Numbered from the stretch's first letter, positions 24,351 to 36,200 are shown. The stretch is 64,000 nucleotides of DNA from Acanthamoeba castellanii str. Neff (GCF_000313135.1 NW_004457669.1:62001-126000); one strand, 5' to 3'. Notes: generated by a model not told the origin, from the sequence alone. Program-made: numbers and translations.

Positions 24351-24747
24351 GAGAGAATGAGAGAGATGAGAGAGAAGAGAGAAAAGAGAAGAGGGGTGGA
24401 GCCCTCGGAGGAAACGACCATTGCTGCGGAGGCGGCGTTAGACAGCCAGCCGTTAGACCGAGGTGGCGACGACTGCGCAGAGCGGCAAGGGAAAATGTGA
24501 GAGATGGCGGTGGTGACCAACCTTCCGTCTTCTTCTCCTCCTCTCCATCTCCTTCTTCTTCTTCTTCCTTCTCTCCCAACCTCTGCGCGCTCTCGCCGCC
24601 ACCTTGTTTGTGCACTCCCGCTTGTGTGGGTTGTGGCTGTACTTTTACGACCAACCATTTCGTTCTTTCCCTGTTGCAGTCGATTCCACCCTGCTACTCT
24701 CTTCTCTGATTTGAGAAGTTGACGAGTGTTCCAGTTGTGATCGGCAA
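24351..24747. other. Convergent intergenic region between RhoGAP and SFT2 genes
   Basis: Both genes end here. The segment starts with GAGA repeats (24351-24400), passes through a CTTCTTCTT pyrimidine tract (24535-24575) and shows no open frame that splices sensibly. It should hold the two 3' untranslated regions. Confidence 0.5.
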
Positions 24748-25709
24748 TCAGAGGGGCAGCACGGTTCGAGCGGTGCCCATCAGGAACTGCTGGCAGAAGG
24801 GAACGTAGGAAGCCCCGTACCTGAAGAAGTTTGGGAGGAGACGATGTTAGGAGCTCCACCTCCTGACTGAAGAAAGTGTGAGACCGCTCATGAGAGCGCA
24901 TCTGGTACCAGAGGGCAGCGCCGAACTGGACGATGACCATGATCAACGTGAGGCCTGTGTTGTGTAACTGTTTGGGCGCGCGACACAAACGAGTGGTGAA
25001 TAGCTCGAGAAAACGGGTACAATCGGCTGGAGAGGTACCGACAGAGCGGCGTAGAGGGTGCCGCCCATGGCGCCAAAGTAGATGAGGGTGGACATGTAGC
25101 GGGCGGGCTGGAACATGGACTGCAGCTGCTTCCACGGTCCCATCAAAAAGAAGGTGCTGGTCATGTGCACCCAGATGCCGTTAGTCGATGTTGGGGGTGC
25201 GTCACTGTGCTGCTGGTGCGTGCCCATGTGTACTTACCTCCCAATGAGGAAGAGTGAGCCCACGGTGTAGAACTTGGCAAACGTTCGTGGTATGACGAGG
25301 AACCACGTCGACTGCAGTTGAACGCGAAGAGAGGCGTATGTCAGTCGGGACTGAAAGAGGGTGGGGAAGAGGTGCATAGCGTACAAGGAAGCAAAAGCCA
25401 ATGCCGAACGCCAGGCACACAGCAAACGCCACGATTCGCTGTTCCGTCGCAGCGACAGAAGAGGGACACAGCGTGTACTTCAGCACCAACATGTTACATG
25501 CGACAGCCCACGGGCTGCACGTACCCTGCACACAACAAGAATATTTAATTTTAATAAATCTAGAATTACATCAATGCAGGAGAAAAAGAGTACTTTTTCC
25601 AGGAGAGGGAGGTGGCAGAGTCCAGTTCCTCGAAGAGGGTCGGTGGCCGCGCGGGCGCCATGCCCAGCATGGACTTTGCGGAAGCCAGCCCTGCCCCCAG
25701 CGTCTCCAT
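24748..25709 (-). CDS. SFT2-family Golgi vesicle transport membrane protein
   Basis: Six exons (25709-25594, 25514-25385, 25311-25238, 25156-25039, 24967-24909, 24820-24748); 189 residues. The SFT2 pattern is clear: ATSLSWKK before the first helix, IVAFAVCLAFGIGFCFL, FAKFYTVGSLFLIG, the hallmark STFFLMGPWKQLQSMFQPAR, then a third helix (TLIYFGAMGGTLYAAL), HNTGLTLIMVIVQFGAALWY and SYVPFCQQFL at the end. Four membrane helices are expected. SFT2 proteins act in fusion of endosome-derived vesicles with the Golgi. The second exon start is the least certain: the only phase-consistent acceptor adds about 25 residues (NPWAVACNMLVLKY) not usual before helix 1. Confidence 0.85.
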
Positions 25710-25825
25710 CTTCGTTATCTTTTCTTGCCACGTGGCAAGGAAATTGCTAAAGAAAAAAAGAGAAAAAAAGTCACACCAGACCGTGGCTCCACACGTGTGG
25801 GGTTACAAAGGGCAAGTGAAACAAG

Positions 25826-26189
25826 ATGAGAGCAAGAGGGGCGAGGCTGGTGATGGCCACCACGGTAGTGGTGGTGGTTATGGTGCTGACATGGACACAA
25901 GCAGCGAGTGCAGCAGGTGGGCTGGTGCCGGGTTCGACAGCTCCCTCGTTCACCGTGCCCACGTTGGACGGCGGCCAGCTGCACTTCCAGCCCAAGGTCA
26001 AGCGCGACGGGCCGTTGCTCTTCTACGCCTACAACTCGCAGGACGCCTTCTCCAACGCCATGTGGACCACCGACGCCTACCTCGACGATTTCCTCTTGAA
26101 CGCCACCCACAACAGGTTCACGCTTAGACCTCTTCTTCTGCTACGACTGCTTCTTGTTGAGGTGTGTGTCATGGTTACATCATGTGCGA

Positions 26190-26249
<60 letters not shown>

Positions 26250-29137
26250 TGTGCGGCGTGGGCAGTGAGTACGTGTTTATGTCCTACTCGGATGACGTGG
26301 CAGAGGCCGAGGTCAGGCACATGCGCTCCCGCATCATCTCGCGCATGAAGTCCCTGGCGTTCTCTGCAGGTAACTGACGGCTGCACCTCTTTTCTGCCTC
26401 TGCGCCGCAGCAGCAGCGTTTGATGGTGTGATGTGTGCGTGACAGAGAGCATTGAGCAGTGGCTGGGAAGGCTCAACTTTGTGCAACAACCGGTGGCGAG
26501 TCTGAGCGGCACCTGGATCCCTGATCTCCTGTCCCAGTGGAACAGCACCATCTACCAGCTCACCGTCAACGTACGCGTTAACAGTTCGTTAGAAAGTGGG
26601 CCGAAGCTCAGAATGTTAATCCAGAGGATGTGTCGGTCTACACAGGTGAATGGCTTCACCTTCCAGGACAAGCGGCTCGACGGCAGATACGACTGGCTGC
26701 CCTACGTGTTCCTCACCTTTCAGAGTTCGTCGTTCTCCACTTGTGCTCACTGACGCAACGGACATCTCATCGCCTTCTTGTGTGTTTAACTGCAGGCGAT
26801 CAAGAACTGGAGATTGCCTACTTCGGCGATGGCTGCGGTGGCCAGCCAGTGCAGAATGTGTCTGGTACGTTGACTATGTTGACTATGTAGACGTCTGATA
26901 TGACGGCAAACGCTTACCTTAGCATTGACACCGGTGCGTAGGCAAGCTGGCGTTGATCTCGCGCACCCCCTACAGTGTCAAGTGCGACTGGTTCACGAAG
27001 GTCAGAAACGCGCAGCAGGCCAATGCCACAGGCGTGATTGTGTACAGCGACCCCGGCGAACCGCTGATCGACATGAACTGCCAGAGTAAGACTGACCTCC
27101 TCCTTATTGTGAACGTTGATGATGAGGCAACTTAACCTCTTTTGTTTGCAGACTCGTTCGAGTGCAACACTCAGCTCAACATACCCGGGACGATGATCAC
27201 TTTCCAGGCCGGTCTCTCTCTGCGCGCTCTCTTGGACGATCCGACGTGCGTATCGTGTCTCGTGATCAGTGTGGGCGTAGAGGAAATGCAAGAATAGCTA
27301 ATTTGCCACAGGTTCGACTACCATAGAAACAAGGTGACGGTGAGCTTCACCAATGTCACCGTTCCGGGCTTCTACCTCGTGATCGACGAGCAATCACGAA
27401 TTCAAGGTAAATTCTTGATTGGACGTACCCTCGCCCTCTCTGGCTCACACAACCTTTGATTCCTTGCAGAGCTTGGCTGGCTCAAGATGCCGACGCTGAT
27501 GCACTACGCTTGGGCTTCGCAATGGTACGAGTACTACACCAAAATGCTCGCGCAGGTTGATTCATACGACTACACCATACCGATTGCGCGCAACATTGTA
27601 CGATTGCCTCTTTGTTCTCTTGTCCGTTTGAACACACGCGCGACCGATGTCTGCCTCTCTAAAGGAGTGGCTGCCAACGATCTCAGGTGAACGAGAACAA
27701 GCCCCACACTGCACGTGTGAAGATGCCGTCGCGTAATACCCTGCTGCAGTCGTTCACGGACCTGACCCTGGATTTGGCCATGTCCTGCCTGGGCACCCGG
27801 GACGAGGACTGCCCCATCTGGTACGTAGAGCTCACCAGTGAGTGGTGCCCCCAACAAAAACACTCTTCGTCTACTCACCGCCTACGGGGGGGATTAGGGA
27901 CCGTTTGTACTTCATGCGCGTGTGCTGTGACGGCAGTCCCGATGCCTTGTGCCAGAAGGAACTGGGCAGGTAAACATTTCATGCGACAGTACTTGTACTG
28001 TGTGCTCACAGGAATGCTATGTGGTGCGCAGTGGATCACGCCATTCCGTCGGCGAGTAGGGCGATGGCTTACGCCGACCGAGCCTCTCGTCTCACTGCTG
28101 ACCTACAGCCCGACTGCTGGTATGTGTCACACCGAGTCTCCAGTGTCATCTCAATCCATGATCGTCTCACTACTTGAGTGTACCGCGACACATCGCAGAT
28201 TACGACCAGCCGTTCTACTGCAACTTCACCTTCGGCACGGGCACGGACGAGCCGTGGGTGTCCACCATCAACCTGCTGGCTCGGAGGAAGGCGTCGCCGC
28301 AGCAGCGACACCCGAAAAAGTTCTGGAAGCAGAGCTCCGCAGAGCGCCGGCGAAGCCACACAAGCTCATTCTCGGCGGCCCACTGCACGTTGGGGAGCAG
28401 CACACCCAGACATCGCTCCAGCAACGACGATTGCGCCCAGGCGGGTGGAGTACCTCTACTCGGGCGGCAACTGGAACGTGAACTACACCTACAGCCCCGT
28501 CCGGTTCCAGCCGCCCAATGGCACCGTGAAGACCGAGCTCGTGACCCTCATCACAGGCCACGGTACGCTTTCACCACACATCACCATCACTCACGCGGAC
28601 CACCCAGACGATCGCTTCTTCATTGTTGGTCTTAACGTTCGATTGAATGGGCAGGGAGTGACGCGGATGGTTGTGGCGAGTTCTGCAACATTGTGCACAC
28701 GTTTGTGGTGAACGGCAAGTACAACCACTCGCAGAGCAACCCGCAAGCCGCGACTCCTCTCGGCTGCGCCAACGAGGTACCCTCGCAGCAGGCTGCAGAT
28801 GACGGAGACCACAAGCGCCCGCTCACCTCCCATTCTCCTCTTTTCGCGCAGGTGCGTGCAGGATCCATTCCCAACGAACACGGCACCTGGCTCTATGGCC
28901 GTGGCGGTACGCACACACGACACACACGACACACACGACACACACTTGTGTGACACAAATACACGTCTATCAGGTTGGTGTGATGGGATGGACGTGAAGC
29001 CCTACGTGAAGGACATCACGCACGAACTGGTGCCGGGGACCAACCAGATCAGCTACCACGCCACCTACAACGGCCAGCCGCCCAACCAGACCGGCGGCTA
29101 CATCGTGATGTCGTCCTACCTCGTCTATTGGCTCTAA
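25826..29137 (+). CDS. Secreted PNGase-F-like glycoamidase with N-terminal redoxin-like and PA domains
   Basis: About fifteen exons. A signal peptide (ATTVVVVVMVLTWTQAASA) is followed by a thioredoxin-fold-like region (PGSTAPSFTVPTLDGGQLHF) without a CxxC, then a protease-associated-like domain (GKLALISRTPYSVKCDWFTK, ANATGVIVYSDP). The C-terminal half matches peptide-N-glycosidase F: LDLAMSCLGTRDEDCPIW joined to DRLYFMRV, QKELGR, WITPFRRRVGRW, LVTLITGHG, DGCGEFCNIVHTFVVNG, PNEHGTWLYGRGGWCDGMDV and a final jelly-roll strand YIVMSSYLVYW. Such enzymes cleave N-glycans from Asn. The join after exon 27898-27969 needs a splice shifted by one base to keep the frame, and 28320-28440 is read as an intron. 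Otherwise phases are exact. Confidence 0.7.
26190..26250. repeat. (TGCG)n microsatellite in an intron of the PNGase-like gene
   Basis: About fifteen perfect copies of TGCG/GCGT directly before the acceptor of the intron ending at 26265. It occupies the place where a polypyrimidine tract would normally lie. Confidence 0.95.
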
Positions 29138-29335
29138 CGCCACCACCCTGCCACTTACCACCACCACCTTCATCACCAGCATCGTCATAGCCATCAACAC
29201 AACAACATCAGAAGCTCGTGCTACGAGCTCATAAAGGTGAAGGTGGGAGGCTGCAGCTCAAAAAAGCGTCGACAAGGGGACTCTCTTGATTCTCAGGTCT
29301 TGGATCTACGGAAAGCTTTCGTGAATCCAGAACAG

Positions 29336-32300
29336 ATGGAAAGAAGGCGAAGCGAAGATCGCGTGGGTGATCTTCAGCTATCGCCCAAGTTTTCCATCAA
29401 TTACGGAGACGAAGACGAAGATGAAGATGTGGAAGGTCTGCATCTCTCGAATGATGAATTTCGAACCCCACCACATCCATCACAACACCACGACGACGGT
29501 GCCCGAACAGATCTTGGCGATCTGCAACGAGGGAACCCACCACCGCCGTCACCGTCCTCATCGCCACCATCATCTCCGCCACTTCCGCTCCTTGTAGCCA
29601 AGTACGTGCTGCGGATCTCCTTCGATCAGTGCAAGGCCGTCGCGCCCGTCTCGCTCTACCTGTTCTTCTTCCTGCTCGTCGTGCTTGCGCCTGCCCGACG
29701 GCTCGGCCGCGCCGCCGTACCTGACCATCGCCGCCGGCCTGGTCGTGCTGACGGCCGGCCTGGTCCTGTTCCTCGAGGGCCTGCAGTGGGGCCTCATGCC
29801 CCTGGGCCACACCATCGGCCGCAACCTGCCGCTCCAGCTGCGCGCCTCGCTCGTGCTGGCCATCTGCTTCCTCCTCGGCGTGGGCGTCACCATCGCCGAG
29901 CCCGCCATCTCCGCTCTCCAGGCCATCGGTACTCTCGCCACCGCACGCATCGCACACACCGCGCACGCATGTGTCACTGACGCACGTACGTGTGGTGTGT
30001 GTGTGTGTGTTGTGCAGGGTCGTTGGTGGCGGTGGAGCGCGCGGCGTATCTCTACGCTGTGCTCAATGAGTACACGCTCTTTCTTATATTGGCCGTCGCT
30101 GTCGGGGTGGTGCGTACCTTCTTCACAGATTGTGCACGTTGTGTGCTCACATGCGCGTTGTGTGCGTGGGACAAAAAAGGGCTTTGCTGCTTCGCTGGGC
30201 GTGCTCCGATTCTATCGCGGATGGCAAATGAAGCCCATCATCCTCATCACCCTCGTGCCGACCATATGTACTGATCACACACACACCCACACACACCACC
30301 ACACACACACACACACCACGCACACAACACCACGACACACACGCGCTTGACTTACCATCCCTCTCAACAGTGCTCAGCATCGTGTTGCATTTCAATGACG
30401 AGCTGCGACCACTCATCGGTCTCGCTTGGGACTGCGGGGCAATCACCACCGGACCAGGTGCGCTGCTCCTCCCCGTTGCGTCCCCCCCTTACCTGGTGGT
30501 CTTGCCTTACGGCCTTGTGCTTGTGTGGGGCAGTCACTGTCCCGATCGTGCTGGCCGTGGGCATCGGCGTTGCCTCGGCCAAGTCCGTCTTCGCCGGGAA
30601 ACCCGCCACCACCATCGGTTCGTGCCAACACATATAAACCACTCGCAAATCGTACCATACATGACTTGTGTGTGTCGTGGTGCGTGTCGTGTCGTGTGTG
30701 CGTGGTCGTGTCGTGTCGTGTCGTGTCGTGTCGTGTCGTGCCGTGCCGTGCCGTGTCGTGTCGTTGGTCGTGTCGTGTCGTGTAGAAGAGGGCCAGGACA
30801 AACACACAGAAGACGGTGATGCGGAGGATGATGGCGATATGGGCGGCTTCGGTATCGTGACCCTGGCGTCGCTCATGCCCGTCATCACCGTCCAGGTCCT
30901 GGGCATCCTGCTCTACGCCCTCGTCGACAAAGCCGACATCGAGAAATACGCCCTCAAGCACGACGCCATCGATGGCGTCCAGTCCTGGTACCCTCCACTC
31001 TCCCATCCATTCCAAAGCTTCTTTCTCACGTCATATGTCGTGCGTGTCGTGCGTCGTGTACTGTGTGCCGTGCGTGTCGTGCGTCGTGTGCTATGTGTCG
31101 TGCGTGTCGTGTCAGGTACGATAAGACGCCCCAGCGCGAGGTCATCTTGTCGGTGCGGGCGTTGGTGCCTCTGCTGGTGTTTCTGGTGCTCATCCTCAAG
31201 CTGGTGCTCAAGCAGCGCTTCCCGCACGTCTCCCTCCTCGACATCCTCTTCGACCATTCCCACAGCCACAGCGGCCCCAGCGCGGCCGCGACGCCGGACT
31301 TTGACGGCGACGGCGACCTCGCGAGGCGAAGGCGAAAGCGAAGACGAAGACGAAGACGAAGACGAAGCAGAGACGGAAGCGGGGTCCGTCGTTCACGGGC
31401 TTCAAGTACCATCGGGCCGACACGGCGGGCAGCGACGACGACGAGGTGGGAGACGGCCTGGAGATGGTAGAGTTTGACGTTCACGTGAGCCACGAAGACC
31501 TGGGCACTCGTCCGGGCGACGACGACCACGATGGTGATGGCGATGACTATGATGGTGACGAGGCCGACGACGCGGTGGAGGCCAAGGAGAAGCGGGCGAC
31601 CAAGCGCGCGGACGCCGAGAAGGAGGGCGCCGAAGCTGAGGCGACTGACCGAAAGTTGGTCGGTGGAACGCCCGGTGGCGCGGAGGGACCTGCCGCGGAG
31701 GTGCACACCAACTGGATCTACGTGTATCTGGTGCTGGCGCTCTTGGGCCTGATGCTGTTCAACATCGGTCTTACCCAAGGTCCATTGCCAGCTTTCGCTG
31801 TGTGTGCCACGAGTCTTTTACTCATCACACACACACACACACGCACGCACCACCGCACACTCACCACCGCACGCGCACACGAATGTTCTAGGTCTTACTT
31901 TGCTAGGGAGCGAGACGGGATACCTGATCCCGCTCACGTTCATGTCGCTGCCGAAGGAGCACAACCACCACCACGCGCAGGCGAACGCGACTGCTGCTGC
32001 ATCGGCGGCTGACGCGTCGGCCGACAGTGGCGATGACGACGACAACCTCATGCAGCCGCTCTACCCCTACGCCTTGGGCTTGTCTATCGCCCTCGCCTTC
32101 TCCTTTGTCCTCGGCTTCGGCGCCACTTTCGCCGAGCCTGCTCTCCGAGGTACCCACACACACCACACACACACACACACACACGTACACCACACACACA
32201 CACACCACCGCACACGCACAATTGAAGACTAATATTCACCGTGCCGGCGGCAATGCAGTGCTGGGCAAGCAGGCGGAGCGGCTGTCGCAGGGCCGGATGA

Positions 32301-32770
32301 AATCCAACGTGCTGATCTATTCGGTGTGCGTGGGCGTGGGCGCCGGGATCACGCTGGGCATCGTCAAGATCACCTTCCACATCCCGCTGCTCTACCTCAT
32401 CCTGCCGGCCTACGCCTTCACCGTCGTGCTCACGCTCCTCTCGCCCGAGGAGTTCGTCAACGTCGCCTGGGACTGCGGCGGCGTGACCACGGGTCCGGTG
32501 ACGGTGCCGCTGGTTCTTGCTCTCGGCCTGGCGTTCGGTAACGCAGTAGACGCTAATGAAGGTCCGTGTGTGTGTGTGTTCTGTGTGTGTCGTGTCTAAC
32601 ACTTCTCTTTGTGTCTCACAGGATTCGGGATCTTGACGATGGCATCGGTGGGACCGATTGCCGCCGTGCTGACCGTCGGCCTGTTGCTCACCACCTTTGC
32701 TGAACCGCTGCAGCGGGTCAAAGCTGGGGTGATGAGGCGCTGCTGTCCCCGCAGGGTCGAGATGTTGTGA
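29336..32770 (+). CDS. Multi-pass membrane protein with two DUF1538 units
   Basis: About eleven exons from ATG 29336 to TGA 32768-32770. After a disordered acidic/Pro-rich N-terminus come two DUF1538 units. Unit 1: APVSLYLFFFLLVVL, GLQWGLMPLGHTIGRNLPL, GVGVTIAEPAISALQAIG and LAWDCGAITTGPVTVPIVLA. Unit 2: IYVYLVLALLGLMLFNIGLT, GFGATFAEPALR, VNVAWDCGGVTTGPVTVPLV and a last helix. The WD-CG-x-(V/I)-TTGPVTVP and AEPA motifs are the family signatures; at least ten membrane helices are expected. Between units is a charged, His/Asp-rich loop. DUF1538 is known to me from bacteria, with no established function; transport is inference. A single-base frame break sits at 29685-29686, and 31228-31370 may be an extra intron, since the frame changes there. 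Confidence 0.7.
30706..30783. repeat. (GTGTC)n pentanucleotide repeat in an intron
   Basis: About fifteen copies of GTGTC/GTGCC fill the intron between the fifth and sixth exons of the DUF1538 gene and run up to its acceptor TAG. The same unit recurs in other introns (for example 31030-31110 and, on the opposite strand, 47931-47981). Confidence 0.9.
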
Positions 32771-32842
32771 TGTTTGGTGGCCGATAAAACAAAAACACAA
32801 AAATTACAAAACCCACCCGCATCGCTGCGATCGCATTCACGT

Positions 32843-35800
32843 TCAGCTGTTCCAGTTGAAGGCGTAGAAGCCGTTGGCGTTCCAGAACTCGCACTCCTGC
32901 CTCTTCCAGCCCCGGTGTGCCTGCAGGCCGTGTGTGCTGTGCGTGCGTGCGTGCGTGTGTGTGTGTGTGATGTCAGATGGCGCGGCGTGTCTCGTGATCG
33001 AGGGGAGTGGCCGGTAGGTAAGGGTGGTACCGTGGGCTTGACGGTGAGGCGGTACGTGTTGTAGTCCTCGGGCCAGCGGACGTTGTTTCCGTTGATGGGC
33101 CACCACTTTGCAAACCCGTCGTCTGCTCCGTATCGCGAGAGCGGTTCAGAGGGTGGCGTGTACGACACCACCGCACACACACGACACACACTCGACACAC
33201 ACACACACACACTCGACACACACACACACACAAGTACGAGCGCACACGACACCACACACACACACACACACGACACACACACACACACAACACACACACG
33301 ACACACACACGACACACACACAAACACCGACACACGCGAGAGCGATGATGAACGCACTGGAGGGCGTGTCGCCGTGCTTGGCAAAGTAGAGCCAGAAGTG
33401 GCGCATGATGTCGCCCATCTTGTTGTCGACGGCGTTGGGCACGTAGTCGGTGGGCATGTAGGCCGAATAATCATCGAACAGCATAAACTGGTCGCGGGTG
33501 TGTTGTTAGGCGCTCGTCACGTAATATAAATAAAATAGTAAATAATAAGAATACTAATATGAATAATAATATAAATAGTAATAATGAGCAGCGTACCATC
33601 TCGAGCGCGTGCAGGGCATACTTGGCGCACCAGTCCGGCATGAGGCAGAAGGGGTGCGACGGGTCTTGGCCGAAGGAATAGTGGAACACCGGCGACTTGA
33701 ATCCCATACCAGCCTGAACGCGTAAAGTAAATGCGGTGGTGAGGTCGTGTGCGGTGGTGCGTGTGCGGTGGTGCGTGTGTGTGTGTGCGGTGGCGATGTG
33801 CGGTGGTGCGTCTTACGTTCTTGGCGAGGAGAAGCTGGCCACAAGTTGCGTGAATGTCGGCGCCGATGGAATCGTAGGCCTTCTGCGGGAGCCCGTTGTA
33901 GGCCGTGGCCACTTCGTACCTGTTCAGCACCCGATCGCCAAAGTCCGGACCCCAGGCAGCAAACCTATTACACATCACCGCACACGCACACATGCAACCG
34001 CACACGCACACGCACACGCACACGTACACAATGACACACACCGTACACCGCATACGCACCATCAGGCGAGAGGCGTGCGATGCTCCGAAAGTTGATGGTT
34101 TGCGTGCGTACCGCTTCCTAATGTAGTCCTGGAACTCAGGGATCGTGTAGTTCTCGAGATGGGCAGCCGGAGCGAAGTCGATCTCCTGCTCGTTGGTGCC
34201 GATGATGGTCGGCACGTCGTTGAACAGCCCCGCCATCAGGGCCTCTGCACTCCTCTCCGTCAGCGGTAAGAGACCGGTGTGTGCGGTTGTGCGTGTGCGG
34301 TCGTGCGTGTGCGGTGGTGCGTACGATCCACGGGGAGAGGAATCGTGACGCCATCGACGATGCCCAGCATGGCGCCCGGACCCTTCTCGAAGATGGGGAT
34401 GTCCATGTCGGTCGGGTGGTTGTAGTACGGGTACTCGTCCCTGGAATGTCAAACATCCAACACGACCACATCAGCGCAGTGTCAATGGCCTGCGTCGACA
34501 GCAATCAATAGCATACCACATACCACCACCCCACAAGGGGTGGGTCTGGTATGTGGAGTATGTAGAGGCGGTACCAGGGGATGGCTTCCAGGATCTGGTC
34601 CGTGGACAGCGAGAGCAGGCAGCCGTAGACATCGGCCGCACCATCGCACTTGGCCTTCTTCACAAACACCCTGTTCTGGGCGTTGGCATCCGCGAGGCTC
34701 ATATCAACCCGAGTCGAGGCGCTCTGTTTTACATAAAGGAAGGGTTTGGGTTTGGGTTTGGGTTTGGGTTTGGGTTTGGGTTTGGGTTTGGGTTTGGGTT
34801 TGGGTTTGGGTTTGGGTTTGGGTTTGGGTTTGGGTTTGGGTTTGGGTTTGGGTTTGGGTTTGGGTTTGGGTTTGGGTTTGGGTTTGGGTTTGGTTTGGGT
34901 TTGGGTTTGGGTTTGGGTTTGGGTTTGGGTTTGGGTTTGGGTTTGGGTTTGGGTTTGGGTTTGGGTTTGGGTTTGGGTACCTCGAGGATGGCGCGGTGGA
35001 AGAGGCCCTTGGCGGAGGGCGCGGTGAGCAGCATGAGCGCCGCCGTGCCGCCGGACGACTGGCCGAAGATCGTCACAAGATTGGGATCTCCGCCGAACGA
35101 GGCGATGTTCTTCCTCACCCACTGCATGTGCGTGTGCGCATGTGTGTGCGGTGCGTGTGCGCGCGTGCGGTGGTGCGTGCGTGAGTGTTTTTTCTGTGCG
35201 TGTGCGGGTCGTGGTGCGGTTACCTCGAGTGATGCGATCATGTCGGTGACGCCGTAGTTGCCGGATACACCGCGGGAATCGTGGCGCGAGAGTTCGTCAA
35301 GGGCCATGAAGCCGAATCCGTTCAAGCGGTAGTTGATCGACACAAGAACCACCTTCCACATTCCATTTCATTTCATCAGCACAACACACACGACACACAC
35401 GACACGCACGACACACAGCACATGCGAAAGTACCTGATGATCGGACTTGTTGACGAAGCGACTGCCATCGAAATGGCCGCTGCCCATGACGTAGCTGCCG
35501 CCGTGGAAGAAGACCATGACGGGCAGCTTCTCGCTGCTGCTGCTGTGCAGGGTGCGGTTGGGCGTCCACACGTTCAAGACCAGGCAGTCCTCGCTCATCA
35601 CCGACGCCGGCATGTACTGCTGCGGGCACGCCTTACCGAACGCCGACGCGACACGCAACCCCTTCCAGCACCTGCAGTGGTGTGTGCGTGTGTGCGATGA
35701 GCGTGTGCGTGCGGTGGTGCGTGTGTGTCGTGTCACGGAGCCAAAGTACCCGAGGTCGCGGGAGAGGGCCTGAGCGGGCTGCCAGCGGAGGTGCTTGACG

Positions 35801-36044
35801 GGCGGCTGGGCGTAGGGGAGGCCCAAGAAGGCAGCCACCCCGCTGGCCTCGTTCACCACCCCCCGCACAGGCCCGCACTCCGTCTCAACTGGCGCGCAAG
35901 ATTAATAATACAATTAATCAATACAATTAAGCAAATCTCTGTTGCATGCAATTCAATACCTGTTTGGGCATAGGAGCAGGCGGTGAGAGCGACAACGACC
36001 AGCAGCAGGACAAGCACGGTCCAGCGCGACTTGCCCACCATCAT
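32843..36044 (-). CDS. Secreted type-B carboxylesterase
   Basis: About twelve exons from ATG 36044 to TGA 32845-32843. Signal peptide (SRWTVLVLLLVVVALTACSY), then the carboxylesterase/cholinesterase fold in order: GPVRGVVNEASGVAAFLGLP, SEDCLVLNVWTP, VMVFFHGGSYVMGSG (oxyanion hole HGG), VVLVSINYRLNGFGFMA, NLVTIFGQSSGGTAALML with the nucleophile Ser in GQSSG (family usual GESAG), LFNDVPTIIGTNEQE for the acid, and near the C-terminus FWLYFAKHGDTP. It hydrolyses esters outside the cell or in lysosomes; the substrate is unknown. The intron after HRAILE contains the GGGTTT array. It is divergent from the PDAT gene with 156 bases between starts. Confidence 0.88.
34741..34979. repeat. (GGGTTT)n telomere-like hexanucleotide array in an esterase intron
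   Basis: About 39 near-perfect tandem copies of GGGTTT on the + strand (CCCAAA in the esterase transcript), with one unit shortened by one base near 34890. The array almost fills the intron between GTACC (34981 side) and the acceptor TTTTATGTAAAACAG near 34725. The G-rich strand could form quadruplexes. Confidence 0.98.
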
Positions 36045-36200
36045 CGTCTTTCTGAGAAAGTCGAAATAGATATTTGAGAATATAAACAAATATAAAAACA
36101 ACAATAACAATAATCATAATAAAAATAATAATAAACACAATGACAAGCGCCCCATTGGCAGGGCCCAGGTATTTTGTTTGTGTGGTCAGTGGCTGGATTG

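Noticed and set aside
28300..28445. Second frame break in the PNGase-like gene
   Set aside because: Reading 28320-28440 as an intron joins HPKK to RVEYLYSGG in phase, so no indel is needed.
34540..35361. Long open frames over the GGGTTT array (poly FG/LG/WV on plus, poly PK/PN on minus)
   Set aside because: A six-base unit has no stops in any frame; the array is an intron with clean GT and AG ends between two conserved esterase exons.
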